Source of the DNA: Phoenix dactylifera
Lineage: Eukaryota; Streptophyta; Magnoliopsida; Arecales; Arecaceae
Assembly: GCF_009389715.1 (NCBI RefSeq)
Contig: NC_052407.1
Location: forward strand, 2,647,001 to 2,711,000
DNA: 64,000 bases
Reading direction: 5' to 3'
Of this stretch, positions 24,018 to 35,750 are shown one piece after another. The notes beneath the pieces were generated by a model. The model did not search any database. It was not told the DNA's origin and saw nothing but the letters and a program-made list of their open reading frames with translations. The position numbers were made by a program, and so were the translations under genes. The stretch's first letter is position 1; each line of letters opens with the position of its first letter.

Positions 24018-26218
24018 TCAGGAAAGAGACACAATAGCAGGAAAAGCCCCGGCCTCGCCCCGCTTTTCAAAGACGTCAATCAGGAACGAAGCCTTCAAGC
24101 TCTAGCGGGAAGAGGAAAAAGAGAAGCGTAGGGTTGCTTCGGAAGGAATACGGGTAGTATCAGGAAGCTTATTTTTCGGAGAAAGGAGTATTAGGAGACT
24201 AAGCCTAGGGGTGCTTCGGATTGAGCCACGCTTTTTTTATTCCAGCGACGCTTTTCTAATTTTTGGCAAACCAAAGCCATGATTAAGTCACTGGTGTCTT
24301 GGCAATTGGCATTTCTTAATTCAAGATACTAGATATGTCTTACAGTAGTTAGGTACATATGTAAAACTAAAATGTAACTTCCATGAACTTATTTAAGCCC
24401 GGTAGAACCGGTAGAATTCTCTACGTATATATTACAATCTGAAATAAAAATAAAGATGACTCTCTCGCAAACTAGGGAAAACTCTCCGTTTACTCCCTAG
24501 GCAGCCTGGTAATGCACCCATGTAGGGTTGAGTTGTGAAAAAACAACTATTACGGTAGCAATTTGAAGGAAAAGGAAAGAAAAAGGTAAAGAAAGAAAAT
24601 TACAGAAAGATGAATAATTACAAGTCTTTTTTTTGGCTTGTATAGATCATGTTAGGGTGTATCCAAATTTCTTCGTAGCTTTAGTAGACGATGAACCGGC
24701 AACCATCGTAACCTGTGGAAAAAAAAGGAGAAAGAAAAGTTAGCAATGAGTCTTCTAAATATTAAATTCGCGTGTACAGAATATTGTAGAACAGTTAAAT
24801 TTGAAAATATGCAGTTATAACATCTAAAAGATCATAATGATGTGAGCAACTCGCTCGGAGCAGTAAATTCTTAGGCATGTGCCTACAAGTAGAAAGATTG
24901 CTGACCTGGGAGGAGGAAAAAAAATATAGTTAAAAAAAAATACTTTATACATAGTTGGAATTTTTTTTTATAAAAAAGATAAAAAGTAGTTTTTCAAAAA
25001 AATAAAATTTTAATATTTTATTAAAAAAATCGATTTGAGATATGGAAAAATTAAATTTTCCTAGTGTTTTTTTTAAAAAAGTACTCTTAAACTTTTAGAT
25101 AGAATAGAATAAGTTTTATTCTTTTATTAAGAGTATCATAAGTATTTTACATTTTTTTTAAAAAAAATAGATGCTCAACCAAATATAAGCTATTCTGAAT
25201 TGTAACATTTTTTCATGATCAATTAAACATGCAAAAATTACTTTTTCATGTATTATATACCTATACACCTGCTTTTTAGGAAAAATATTTCAATAAGAAT
25301 TTTTTTTTTTCCGCAAACCAAATAAGTTCTAAAAAAATCTCAAATCACATATTGCTACCTACCATGATGATGTTATTTAGTTACATCTAAATTGACCAAA
25401 TTCTCTGCGGTGCGTAGGCTGCACTGCAAAGTGTTATGTAGCTCTCGATGGCCATTATCAGAAGATAGATGACCATTTAACAACATTCACCATGTCAAAA
25501 TACAATATATGCTCGTGGACCATTCTATTTGATGGTCGTGCATCTCCGATGACAACCCTCTAAGATTGCACAGTGCCCTAAAGTATACCAATATAAATCT
25601 TCACTAAGACAGCAAAGTCACGTCCACGGTTGGTACTTCGCCATGTAAAGCGGTTGCCATGCGCCCACCTTGTGAGGAGTTCCCATGACTTCTGATTTTG
25701 TGGCATACCAATATGATGTTTTTACTTATTTTGTGTCTTGGACCAGTTTAGTTACAAGCAACTGCCATTTGTACGCAACTAGAATGATGCTTATAGCGTT
25801 AATTCCGGCAAGTGGAAAAGCTATTTGGTCGTATTTGTAATAATTATTTAATTCAATTTTCAGTGCTTGGTTAAGTATATATAGCTTAAAAATTACACCT
25901 ACATGAGGTAACTCAAGGGTTACTGTTGCAATCTCAGTCCTTACCATTTTTAATTTGGCCATAGAATAACTTATTGCGATTTGAAGTTTTTTGATAAGTT
26001 CAGTTACATCATGCCTACCAGTGCATCAGTGCATCTATATGGTTATGTGCGACGATACAAACTCTAACATACACCAACTAACAGGGATTCATGCTCAGCC
26101 TTAATGTGTTCATGGCCCATTAACTGGTCCCTTGCGGTGTATAATCACTAATTAGCCACTAAAGCAACTGGTTAAGATCTAAAAAAGACCGTTTTCCTAT
26201 TAATTTTAGTGTTAATTA
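24018..26218. other. Intergenic region, no gene seen
   Basis: AT-rich sequence with many homopolymer A/T runs (24900-25330). Short open frames here have no recognisable content. Confidence 0.6.
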
Positions 26219-27427
26219 CTACATGAATGCATCACTAGACTTACTTGGATCTTTGGTCACCAGCATGGCAGTTCCTCCAAAATCGCACGTCCCCCCGGTC
26301 CCCTTGGTCCGCTGCCAGTAGCTATTAAACGCGAAGGAAGCGTGAGCGATCAACGTATCAGGCTGGTAGCACGACCCATTGGGCTGGATGGAGTCACAAT
26401 CCGCTCCCGATCCACATGCATAGTTCATGGCCTCTTGGATTATGGGCTCCGGCACGGTGGGCTTTGCGACGCACCAAAGGCCCCGAGAAGGCCCGCCAGG
26501 CGCCTGCGGCGGTGCGAGCGGCGGTGGGTATACCACCGGAGGTAGGAAGATTGGTGGTCCGGGCGCGAACCCTGGCGGGCTCGGGACGACGCCCGGCGGG
26601 CTCGGGACGACAGGCGTCGGGCTCGGGACGACAGGCGTCGGGCTCGGGACGACGCCCGGCGGGCTCGGGACGACGCCCGGCGGGCTCGGGAAGACGCCCG
26701 GCGGGCTCGGGACGATGCCCGGCGGGCTCGGGACGATGCCTGGCGGCGGGTATGGCACATAGATAGGCGGGCTGGGCCCATATGCTGGTGGAATTGGCAC
26801 GATGCCGGATGGTGGACCCGGAATGTAGGTTGGTGGGCTTGGCACCAATTCTGGTGGACTTGGGGCGGCCTCAGGTGGGCTTGGTGGTGTGGGATATCCC
26901 GGCGGGATCGGGGTGAGGACCGGCGGAGCAGTGGAAATTGGTGGCGGAGGCGGAGGCAGAGGCGGAGATGGTGGTGATGGTTGAATGGGGGCTATAGGGG
27001 TTGGAAGGGGGGTGGAAGGTGGAAGGGGAGTGAGTGGGGGATAAACACAATAAGGCGGGTTTTCATCGGGGGAGGAGGTAGGGCCCATTGCATCACCAAA
27101 TGGTGGCAATGAGTCTGGAGAACCTACGTAGTTGGGATCTGAGGGTGAGTAGATGTCCAAACGCTTTGACACTTCAAGTTGTAAGCTTCTATGTGGATAT
27201 TTCACCTCTTGAAAGCCTAAGGAGTTCTGGGACTGCCTTGAGCTTCTTGCCTCTATTCAATATAAAGATCCCAAAAGAATTCACAAATGTCGTGTTAGTT
27301 GCTAAGAAACATAAATTGCGAGTTAAAAAAAAAAAAATGGCTTACCACAATGAACGAAGAAGGTTGCAGTAGAGAAATAGATGAGGAGGAAGCAGAGTAA
27401 TCCTGTGAAGCCTATTCTTAGATCCAT
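26219..27427 (-). CDS. Proline-rich secreted protein with C-terminal X8 (CBM43) domain
   Basis: Two exons on the - strand: 27427-27346 (signal peptide) and 27252-26219 (stop TAG). The donor is TGTG/GTAAGC and the acceptor is ATAG/AGGC; phases match, giving 371 residues. Residues 1-27 form a signal peptide (MDLRIGFTGLLCFLLIYFST). A Pro-rich region follows, in part repeats of PSPPGVV/PSPTPVV (about residues 190-255), extensin-like and probably wall-associated. The X8 domain begins at RGLWCVAKP (about 285) with YACGSGADCDSI, CYQPDT and HASFAFNSYWQ. X8 domains bind beta-1,3-glucan (callose) in plasmodesmal and wall proteins. Five of the usual six cysteines are present; the last, normally after the DPS motif, is lost because the protein ends DPSKSSDAFM. 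No GPI-anchor signal is visible. The start was chosen because it supplies a signal peptide and in-phase splice. Confidence 0.85.
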
Positions 27428-29596
27428 CCGAGAGGCGTAATTCTAGAGTCAATCCAAAGCCACTCTTAAGACACTTGGTGGAGCATGGGATAGTTATAGC
27501 CGGTTGAAGTAGCTCTGTGTTGCCCATCTATAGGGAGATGAAGGGGGCTTTGAGAGGCCGGCAGTAAAGTGGAATGCCGAGCTTTATCGCCGATGCTGCT
27601 TTTGCTGCCCTTCTTTTGTTCCTTCTTTGGAAGAAAAAGAATTGGCGAGGCTGAACAAAGATGAGCCTGGGAACTTGTTTATGAATTGTTGATGGAGCTG
27701 GATGGTCTTGTTATATTTAGGCGAACCTGCGTTTCTCCTAAGCTAGTTTTAGCATATGTGCTTGCTTGGAGCAGGAGAAACTGAAAGAAGGGTGTTTTAG
27801 CCTTTCTGTCTTGCTTCTTATCTACTCAATGAAACACATTCTCTCTCATTTCTTGAGTGGGATTGATGGGGTTGGTCAAATTCCTAACAGACACACATCC
27901 CTGACAGTTAAATGAGTTGCAGCCAGAAAATTATTTTAGAACACGAATTTAGACGAGTTCTGCTATATTTTTATATGATTTTTTGGTCGAAATTTCGATT
28001 TGTATTAGTATGAGACAACGTTGACACAGCATCTAAAAATCTCGACCCTATTATTCCAGCCGATTTAAACCGATAAAAACCAAGATATCAACCCATACAT
28101 TATAATTATACCAGTTAATATTTTTTTTAATTATTTTTAAAATATTTTTTTTGAATTGTAAATATGAAAAAAATACTTAAGTATAATTTTGAATATTAGA
28201 TTTATCATATCAGTCGAGATTTTCGGTGAGATTTAGGAGAGCTTTTGGGATATTCGGCATGTTAATGAGGGAGACTAACACATCATAATCAGTCCAAGGA
28301 AGAGGGTTTCAAATATAATTTTGATCTTTTCTCACCAAACGATGCTTCGATAGCCTTGTTACTATTCTTTGGTCTATCATCCATTCATGCTTCCTCCGCC
28401 TAGTGTAATTATTAGTATTTGATGCCATGCTAATTAATACAAGGGACAAATATAAGAAATGAAGTCCACATAGGGATGCATAAACGTTTGGATGCTTGCT
28501 TTTGGAAAAAAAACCTTCTTGGGAGGAGATTAACGTAGTTTTAAAATGAGTAAAAGCAAAGCTGATATCGGATGCAATCAGGCCAGTCCAAAGGCGAGAA
28601 AAGTTGACTCTTCTAATGAGTGCTGCAGCAGAACTTCGCCCAGACAACATAATCTGGTCTGCAGGCCCATCTTTGTTTGTGTATATTCCTCAGTCTTTGC
28701 AAGTGCTGCCACATATTGCTTTCCATTGCTTTAGAATTATTTATGTTCTACAATGTACAATCTATTAAGCAGAACATTCGGGGATATTAGTATATATATT
28801 ACATGGTTCGCGAGAAGAATTTTTTCTTACTAGAATATTTTTTGAATGACTATGATGCTTGGAAAAATAGTTTTGACATATTTGGTGGATTATCGAAAAA
28901 TGATATTTTTCAATCTACTTTCCTATGAAAGTTGTATGAAATAACTATTATACTCTTAATAAAGAAAAAATCTTTACTCATGAATTTTGATGGCTTAAGA
29001 GCATTTTTGAAAAAAAATAGATCCCAATTTCTTATCGGTGGGAAAGTAGCTTTTCCATGTCCACTATAGATTTTTTTTTTTTTATGAAATATGGGAATAT
29101 TCTTATGAAAATGTTACTTTTCTATCTTTCTCTTTTGAAAAATCCAACCAAACAAGAAACATATTTTTTTTTATTTTTTTGTTGGCCAGATTTTTTCTTC
29201 TGCATGTTCAGACTCGATGAATGGAAGGATCGAGATGGTTGAGAGGGATCACGTTCCTATTCATATTCCAAAAGGGAATGGGAATTCCATGACCCTTCCA
29301 AAATTTAGTCCAGACTCTCCTCTAGTATTCATATCCTTTTCCGATTACGATTCTGATTTTAGTTACAAACCAAATGCATTGGAGAATATAACTATCCTTG
29401 TCGATTATGAATCAAAAACACCTGCCAAGACCTTAGAGGGAGCCAAATTTGGATTCTCATGCAGCACATATGGAAAGCCATCAAATTACCTCTAAAACTG
29501 GATTATCTTGAAAGGTATCCAGTCCCCCACCTCCCCTCTCCCCCAAAGAAGGGGGAAAAAAATTAAAACATAAAGACAAATACTGTTGGTTGCACC
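27428..29596. other. Intergenic region, upstream of the X8 gene
   Basis: No gene recognised. A TATA-like CTAAATATAAC (complement of about 27709-27720) could serve the X8 gene. Near 29440-29510 a segment (gccaaatttggattctcatg...gccatcaaattacctctaaaac) repeats one in FLK intron 2 near 16330-16400, so both belong to a short dispersed repeat. Confidence 0.5.
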
Positions 29597-29849
29597 ATCA
29601 TTTCCTCCAGTCCCAGGCCAAGGAACCTTGGGGCAGGCCGCAGGGGTGGGGCGCCAACAAGCAAAGCGGGTCGTCAGCCCGGGCGCAGTGCCAGGAGGGC
29701 TCGGCATCGGTGCAGACGTTGATGAAACTTTGCCGGTGGCGCCGATGTAGCTCTCGATGGCATCGTCCCCCACCCTCCTTCTGCTTTCTGGTTTGGAATG
29801 GGCTTCGGAGGAGGTGTGGCTAGAGAGAAGGGGGGGTAGCGTTGGCCAT
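29597..29849 (-). pseudogene. Broken 5' fragment of an organic cation transporter gene
   Basis: An ATG at 29849 (- strand) opens MANATPPLLSSHTSS and continues to DDAIESYIGATG, which corresponds to DDAVEHYVGGTS in the intact transporter at 35751-37331. The next codons jump in another frame to FINVCTDAEPSWHCARADDP and LPQGSLAWDW, matching FINVFTDAEPSWHCIRADDP and LPKGSWAWDL. A segment of about 23 residues (the first membrane helix) is deleted, with a frameshift, and similarity stops after the WDW. It is therefore a truncated, non-functional relative of the gene 6 kb away. Its N-terminus differs from the intact gene, so it derives from a diverged paralogue, not from a fresh copy. Confidence 0.8.
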
Positions 29850-30149
29850 TGCTTTTTTTTTTTTTTTGTCATCAGGTGGATGTGGATAAGAGCGAGAGGG
29901 AAGGGGATTAAGATCTAGAGTAGAGGACCGGCCGTGGAGAATAGCATATAGATCAGTGGAAGGACCTTAGCGAACGTAGAACATACCTTCCTTTCTTCTG
30001 TTTTTTCTTTGGCAGCTAAAGCTTTAAAAGATTCAAGAAGCTCGTATTGTTGAGTACAGTAGCTTGGTCTACTAAAAATCTTCGTAAAATTGCTTAGAAT
30101 TTTCAGGCAATAACTGCTCTTGCTTGTCGGTTTGGATAATGTTATTTCC

Positions 30150-30340
30150 TCTTTTGCTTCTTCTTAGGAGCATCAATATTTTCTGTCATGATTTGGTTTG
30201 GAGCCATTTACCTTCTTTTTCTCGCATATGTTCTTCTTCTTCTCCCGTGACAATGTAACTCATCTTTGTTGTAAATATGATTAATCTTCAATAAAGCCGG
30301 GTGGCTCCTTTTGCCTCCCTTTACATCATCAAAAAAGTTC
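30150..30340 (+). mobile_element. Possible 3' end of a LINE
   Basis: A T/C-rich segment ends cttcaataaagccgggtggc followed by ctccttttgcctccctttac, a style seen at the 3' ends of plant non-LTR elements. No reverse transcriptase frame adjoins it, so this is weak. Confidence 0.25.
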
Positions 30341-30527
30341 ATATTGTCTGTACGTACATGAGAAAATAACAAACAGGACATCAGCTGATCTGAAACCAGA
30401 AGAGTGCAGAATCAGTGCTGAAAAGAGGAGATGCATCTGAGAAATTCCAACCAGCAAGTGTAAGTAGCATCACCTGCAAGGCCGCAGCGAATATTTAGAG
30501 CATTAGCCTTCTGGCCCTTCCAGGACC

Positions 30528-30758
30528 ATGATTGCAGCGTGCAGAACCTGGAACCTGAGCCATCCTATTCTTCCTCGCCTTCTCAAACTGAACCTCAAAA
30601 GCTTCAGCCTGTCAAATTACCGCGAACTCAGCTGTAAGCACAAGTTTAGCCCAAATGGCAGAGCACCGGGCCGGCTTTTTGCAACCGTGTCAGGGACCAG
30701 AAAACCGGTATCTACCACCAAGAACTCCAGTCCACAAGGAGGTTGGATTGCGTATTAA
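30528..30758 (+). CDS. Possible orphan first exon with organelle-type leader
   Basis: A 76-codon frame begins MIAACRTWNLSHPILPRLLK. It is rich in Ser, Arg, Lys and Leu and nearly free of acidic residues, as in mitochondrial or plastid transit peptides. A donor-like AACCG/GTATCT occurs near 30706, which would end an exon in frame. No downstream exon with a known domain was found before the next repeat. I do not recognise the product; it may be a decayed gene or chance. Confidence 0.25.
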   Translation: MIAACRTWNLSHPILPRLLKLNLKSFSLSNYRELSCKHKFSPNGRAPGRLFATVSGTRKPVSTTKNSSPQGGWIAY

Positions 30759-32371
30759 ACTTGGCTTCCAGCTTGCATGAGAAAACTTACCTTCTAATAA
30801 ACAATGAACACACACCAAGAACCTCAAAACTTTGGCTTCCTTTGTCAAGCGATGCGTCCGAAATTGGAGGCAGTCATGCATACATTCACATATATGTCTC
30901 TTCGATCCCTTGACTCTTTCTTGAGATCTCGAAGCAAAATGACCAACAGCTACAACTTCGATCTCCATTGCCTTCCATGCAAATGGTGGAAACCAAGTTT
31001 ACCAGCTTAAGACATTCGCAAGATTTTGTGCCAATTAACTATGCTAATAATTAATAGATTAAAAATATTTAAATTTATTATTAAAAATGAATCTTTAACC
31101 AACTAAGCTCTTCCTATTTGATTAATTATGCTCATACTTAAAATGTAGGATTTTAAATTTTTGATGTATGTAAAAATCAAGTATAGGACGGTTTTTATAT
31201 TTTTGTTGATAAAATATGTTTGTTAATCACATATCACAGGAGACTACTAAATCATATTCTTTTGTAAAAAGTCCAAAGAGAACTCCACAAAAATAAAACA
31301 ATGCATATAATACAAAGAGACTTTAAAAAAAGTAGAGGTATTATTACGAACAACTGAGGTTACGTTGTTAGAAGTTTTAAATGATTGATTTTATCAGAAT
31401 TATTAGATCCAAAATAATACGCATAGATCTAATATCATAGTACCCTACCATGCAAATTCTGTGCGGCAGAAGATGTGTTCCTAGATTGAATATGCTATTG
31501 CTATATTGTTATATTTCCTAAGAAGATTAAGAATTGGAGGCTAATGATATAGGTGCTAGGTTATTGCTTAATTACGCGATCTTAGGCTATTGCTTAATTA
31601 ATACAAAAATATCTTGGAGTGCTGGTTCTGATACTTTTATTAATTTTGCAAAAATCTAATAAAAGCATGGAAGGAACATTGCAACAATACGTGATCTACT
31701 GTATCCATGGAAGCTAAGTACAGGACTGACAAGAAAAATTCATAACAACAGCTTGCGTACAATGTTATGCGTAGGAAGAATGTAGCTTGGAAGGTGCCAG
31801 AATTCACAATGTTAAATTTTTAGCACAAATAGATATTACAAACTAGTATTTTTGTGTATTGTAAGCTTTGCCCTTTGAGCTTTTTTCCTTGGCCAATAGT
31901 ACGATGTCATGCATTGCTTCCCAACAACAGAATGTACCAAATGTGCATATAAGCTGGATGACATGCACGAGCAATCCAAATGACAAATCTTGCTAAAACA
32001 TACGAAAATTTCTTGTGTTCGCATGTGAGCTGAAACCATCTTTAGAAAGTCACATCTAGATTAAAAAAAAATTTTTTGCAAAATTTTGTCCGAGTCAATC
32101 GACTGATGATTCTTAGTTTGCGATAATTCAATACTCGATGATCTAAAATAACTGTGTTTGGCATGCTCAAAATTTATAAACAGACAAATCTATGGTAAAA
32201 TTTACCCTTGGGCAAGGTTTGACCTTGCCCCGGGGTTTGGAGCGCTGGCCGGGACTACGGACCGGCTCGACCCTAAGCAAAAGCTGTTTTACACGGTGAC
32301 CCTTATCTCTGATATTGTTGAACAAAGGGACTTCGCGTTAATTCTGCCACGCAATATTTGAACTGGTCTCG
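30759..32371. other. Intergenic region, no gene seen
   Basis: AT-rich DNA without recognisable coding sequence or TIR elements up to the left end of H6. Confidence 0.6.
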
Positions 32372-33831
32372 GGCCCTATTTGGGGAAGCTATTGGCAGTA
32401 GAGCTTTTGAAAGTAGAGCTGTTGGAAGTAGAGCTTTGTGAAGTAGAGCTTTTATAAAAAGCTGTTTGCTATTTGGTAACTACATTTCTAAGTGCTGTAA
32501 CATTTTAACTTGTGTTTGGTAAACAAACTGAAAAAGTACTTTTGTATGACAAAATAATCATAAAAGACATTATATAGTATTATACAACAGAGCATAATAA
32601 AATATAATATATATTAATACATAAATATATGCTATAGTATAATATTATCGTAATGTAATATAATATTATTATAACATAGTACTATAACATTGTATACTAT
32701 AGAAAAATAATTTAATATAATTTAAAATTATTTAACATAACATATCAATATATTATAATATAATATAATATAATATTATATTTATAGTATAATACAATAA
32801 TAAAGATATACAATCTTATAATTATAAGCATAAATTAATTTTCCATAATATAATATAATATTAAATTATTTAACATAACATATTAGTGTATTATGATATA
32901 ATATAATATAATATTATATTTATCGTATAATATAATAATAAAGGTATAAAATATTTTAATTATTAGCGTAAATTAATTTTCACTCTTCTGATGACCATTT
33001 ATGTCTCTAACAAATTTTCTAGGTAGGTGATAAAATTGGTTAAATAATTACTAATATTTATTCTTATTTATTTATTTATTTTATATTATCTAATTTTTTT
33101 TCAGTTCCTTGTCTTCTTTTCTTTTATTTTTCTTTTCTTCCTTTTCTTTTCCTTCTCTTCTTTCTTCTTCTTCCTTCCTGAAGCTTCTCCCCTCTCCTTT
33201 CTTCCTCCCTTGCCTCGCTTCTCCCGCACGGTCATGGAAGGGGCGATCAAGCTCCCGGCGGCGCGATGACGGGAGGATGGGTAGCGAAGCCGGAGGCAGA
33301 AGCTTCGGGGGAGAGGGAGAGGCGATCAGGAGAGGGAGAAGAGGCGGAGGGTGTCGGAGGTGGCGGCGGGGGAGAGGGAGCAGTAGAGGAGGATGGAGAA
33401 GAGGAAGAGGGCATCGAGGGCGGCGGCGGGGGAGAGGGAGCGGCAGAGGAGGAAGGCGTCGAGGGTGGTGGCGGGGAGAAGGGGCGGCGTCGGGAGAGAT
33501 AGAGCGGCAGAGGAGGAAGGATAAGAGGGGGAGGGCGTTGTGGGCAACGGCTGGGGAGAGGGAAAGGAGGGGGATGGGTGGGAGAGGAAGAGGAGGGGGA
33601 TGGGTGGAAGAGGAAGAGGTGGTGGGATGCGGCATTTTGGGATAAAAAAGAGTTTTTAAATGGAAGTATTTTGATCAAAAAATAGTTTACGGACAAAGCT
33701 GAAAACAGCTTTTTAAGAGAAGCTCCATTTCTGAAAAAGCTAAAACAGCTTTTCAAAATTTTTACCAAATATTTTTTTTTCATCCAAAAGTAAGTACTTT
33801 TTAGCCTTCCAAAAATTCTCCAAATAAGGCC
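32372..33831 (+). mobile_element. H6: Harbinger-type element with a GC-rich purine block
   Basis: The left end GGCCCTATTTGGGGAAGCT and the right end TTCTCCAAATAAGGCC are family termini. The left subterminal gtagagctgtt motifs and AT-rich 138-bp-type units follow as in H1. Unlike H1, the interior (33100-33640) contains a pyrimidine tract and then a strongly purine-biased GC-rich block. No matching 3-bp flanks are visible (TCG and TTA), so one border is mutated or rearranged. Confidence 0.7.
33246..33605 (+). repeat. Purine-rich GC minisatellite inside H6
   Basis: Repeated words such as ggcggcgggggagaggga, ggaggaaggcgtcgag and gagggggaggg. Every frame is open because of the composition (Gly/Glu/Arg on one strand, Pro/Leu/Ser on the other), so the long frames here are not evidence of a gene. 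Confidence 0.6.
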
Positions 33832-35750
33832 TTAGCAACTGGCGTACTAGGACCAGTTCAGATAAAGCTTAAATAGAACATTAATGAAACTCCTCCTTTT
33901 ATTGAATTTTCTCATTGGCTCGTCGGTCCTCTGACCTCTTGTCCGGAGCGAGCCTCAAGCCTGATCCGAAGGCCGACGAGGCCGAGACAGCTCCGCTGCT
34001 GACCTGCCTCCCCTCCTTCCCTTCAGCCTGGTGGAGATCATCTCGCTGCCTTCCCTCATTGAACGCTAGTGCCTCCCAGGTTTGTCTTCGGTCCCGTGTC
34101 ATCCCCATTTTACGATCAAAATGCTTGTAGCGTCCCAAAGACGCTCGACGAAATGCTTGAACCGAAAACTTAGAGATGCGTTGGTCTAGATAATATGTTT
34201 AGGCTTAAAAGAATGTATGAGTGGACGATGATTTACGGTTTGTGAAACTGGGAACTTAGAACTTGATACTTAACTACCTTAGCCGGCTGGGAATTATGTA
34301 GTTTGGTCACAGTATTATGAATTATATCTTAATTAAATAGCACGATACATGCTTACTTTTGCACTCGTTTTAGTTGAGATGAAAACAGACACTTAAACGA
34401 CCCACAACCACGGCCTACCTCTTTTGCAATAATTTTGTGTTCCAACCACGTCCAGTGTCATGATAATAGCATTGGAATCATGCATATTCTTAGAAGGTCT
34501 GTTTTAGACAGAATCAAAGTTATTCATCAGTCGACTCATTTGAGGATCGTGAACATTCTAATAATTATAGTCTATTAGGTGGGACCAATTTAGCTTAGAG
34601 ATGGAAGAACCACACCAACCAATTGGAACCACATACTGTCGCAGAAGCCGGGGGTTGTCAAGGGAATCCAGCCCCAGGTTTCAAGGCTGCCTCAAGATTA
34701 CCTGGTTTTCGATTGGGAGTATAGACCATGGATTGCAATTGTGCTTGAATCATGAGCATTCTAATAATTAGGTTCCAGTAGGTGGACCAATTTAGCTTAG
34801 AGATGAAATTAAGGATCACACCATCCAATTGCAGCCAAATCCTTTCACAGAATCCGGGGGCTGTGAAGGGAATGCAAGCCTTGGTTTCAAGATGACCCAA
34901 TATTACCATGTTTCCGGTGGGGAGTACAGACCATAGGTTGCAAGTGTACTTGAGTTATATTAGCAGCTTAATGATTCAGCTATCTAGACTTGGGCAATTT
35001 AGTCTATAGGTACTATACTACGAACCAGCCCAAGTGATACCTAGCAAACTTGCTTGTGTGAGGACTTGGTATTGGGAACCCGAGCGTGTGAGATGAAACT
35101 TTGGATTAGTTTACTTACATCCAGCAGCTAGGCACTACGAAATTTTTGACAAGGATGAGTTCCAGAAGAGACTTAACCACCTTAAGATCTATCATTGCCA
35201 TAATGACGTCCCAATCGATGCCTATATATATGCTCAAATTCTTGTTAAATATTCTCCTGAAAAAATTGTTGTTATATAGGAGGAGATTGAGAAGATCCTC
35301 ATGATATGGGAGAGATTTCAAACAAAATACTCCTTGGTTTCATTACATTCGATTCCTCAGCGAGTCATTTGATTTTGTAACAGTAGGTGTTTGGCTGTAC
35401 AAGGAAATTTTCTTAACATTCTAGAACCATGAAATTACAATTGTTTACTGTATACAGAGTATTTTGAATTCATAATTTTTTCTTTATCATCAGACATTAC
35501 TTTGAAGTCTTTCCTTTTACCTGCTTAAAAAAGATCTTGATTTTTAAAAATCAAACAAATTGAACGAAATTAAAATATAAATCATGAGGTTATACTATCT
35601 CCAATCCACTTCGGTATTCAGTAACTACGTACAAAGCTGCATCCGAGCCAAACACAACTTGTCCCAAGATTTTTGAAATACCATCTCGTCTCTTATCCTA
35701 ATGGGAGAGAGAGAGAGAGAGAGTCGAAGGACTACATAACTGCGCCTTGA
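33832..35750. other. Intergenic region downstream of the transporter gene
   Basis: No gene recognised apart from the tandem duplication at 34551. The 33900-34130 stretch is GC-rich, without a known domain. Confidence 0.5.
34551..34945. repeat. Imperfect tandem duplication, about 203-bp unit
   Basis: Copies start gaacattctaataatta (34551) and gagcattctaataatta (34754) and share ggaccaatttagcttagaga, a gccggggg/tccggggg block and gagtatagaccat/gagtacagaccat. They differ by scattered substitutions and small indels, so the event is old. Confidence 0.75.

Noticed and set aside
26342..26781. Frames overlapping the X8 gene (Gly-rich, Arg/Ala/Ser-rich)
   Set aside because: They are other-frame readings of the Pro-rich repeat on the same DNA.
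28309..28650. 113-codon frame on the - strand
   Set aside because: No recognisable domain, no splice or promoter support, and composition like the surrounding intergenic DNA.
33090..33783. Frames of about 180 codons on both strands in H6
   Set aside because: Stop codons are rare because the block is GC-rich and purine-biased; no domain is visible, and both strands are open equally.
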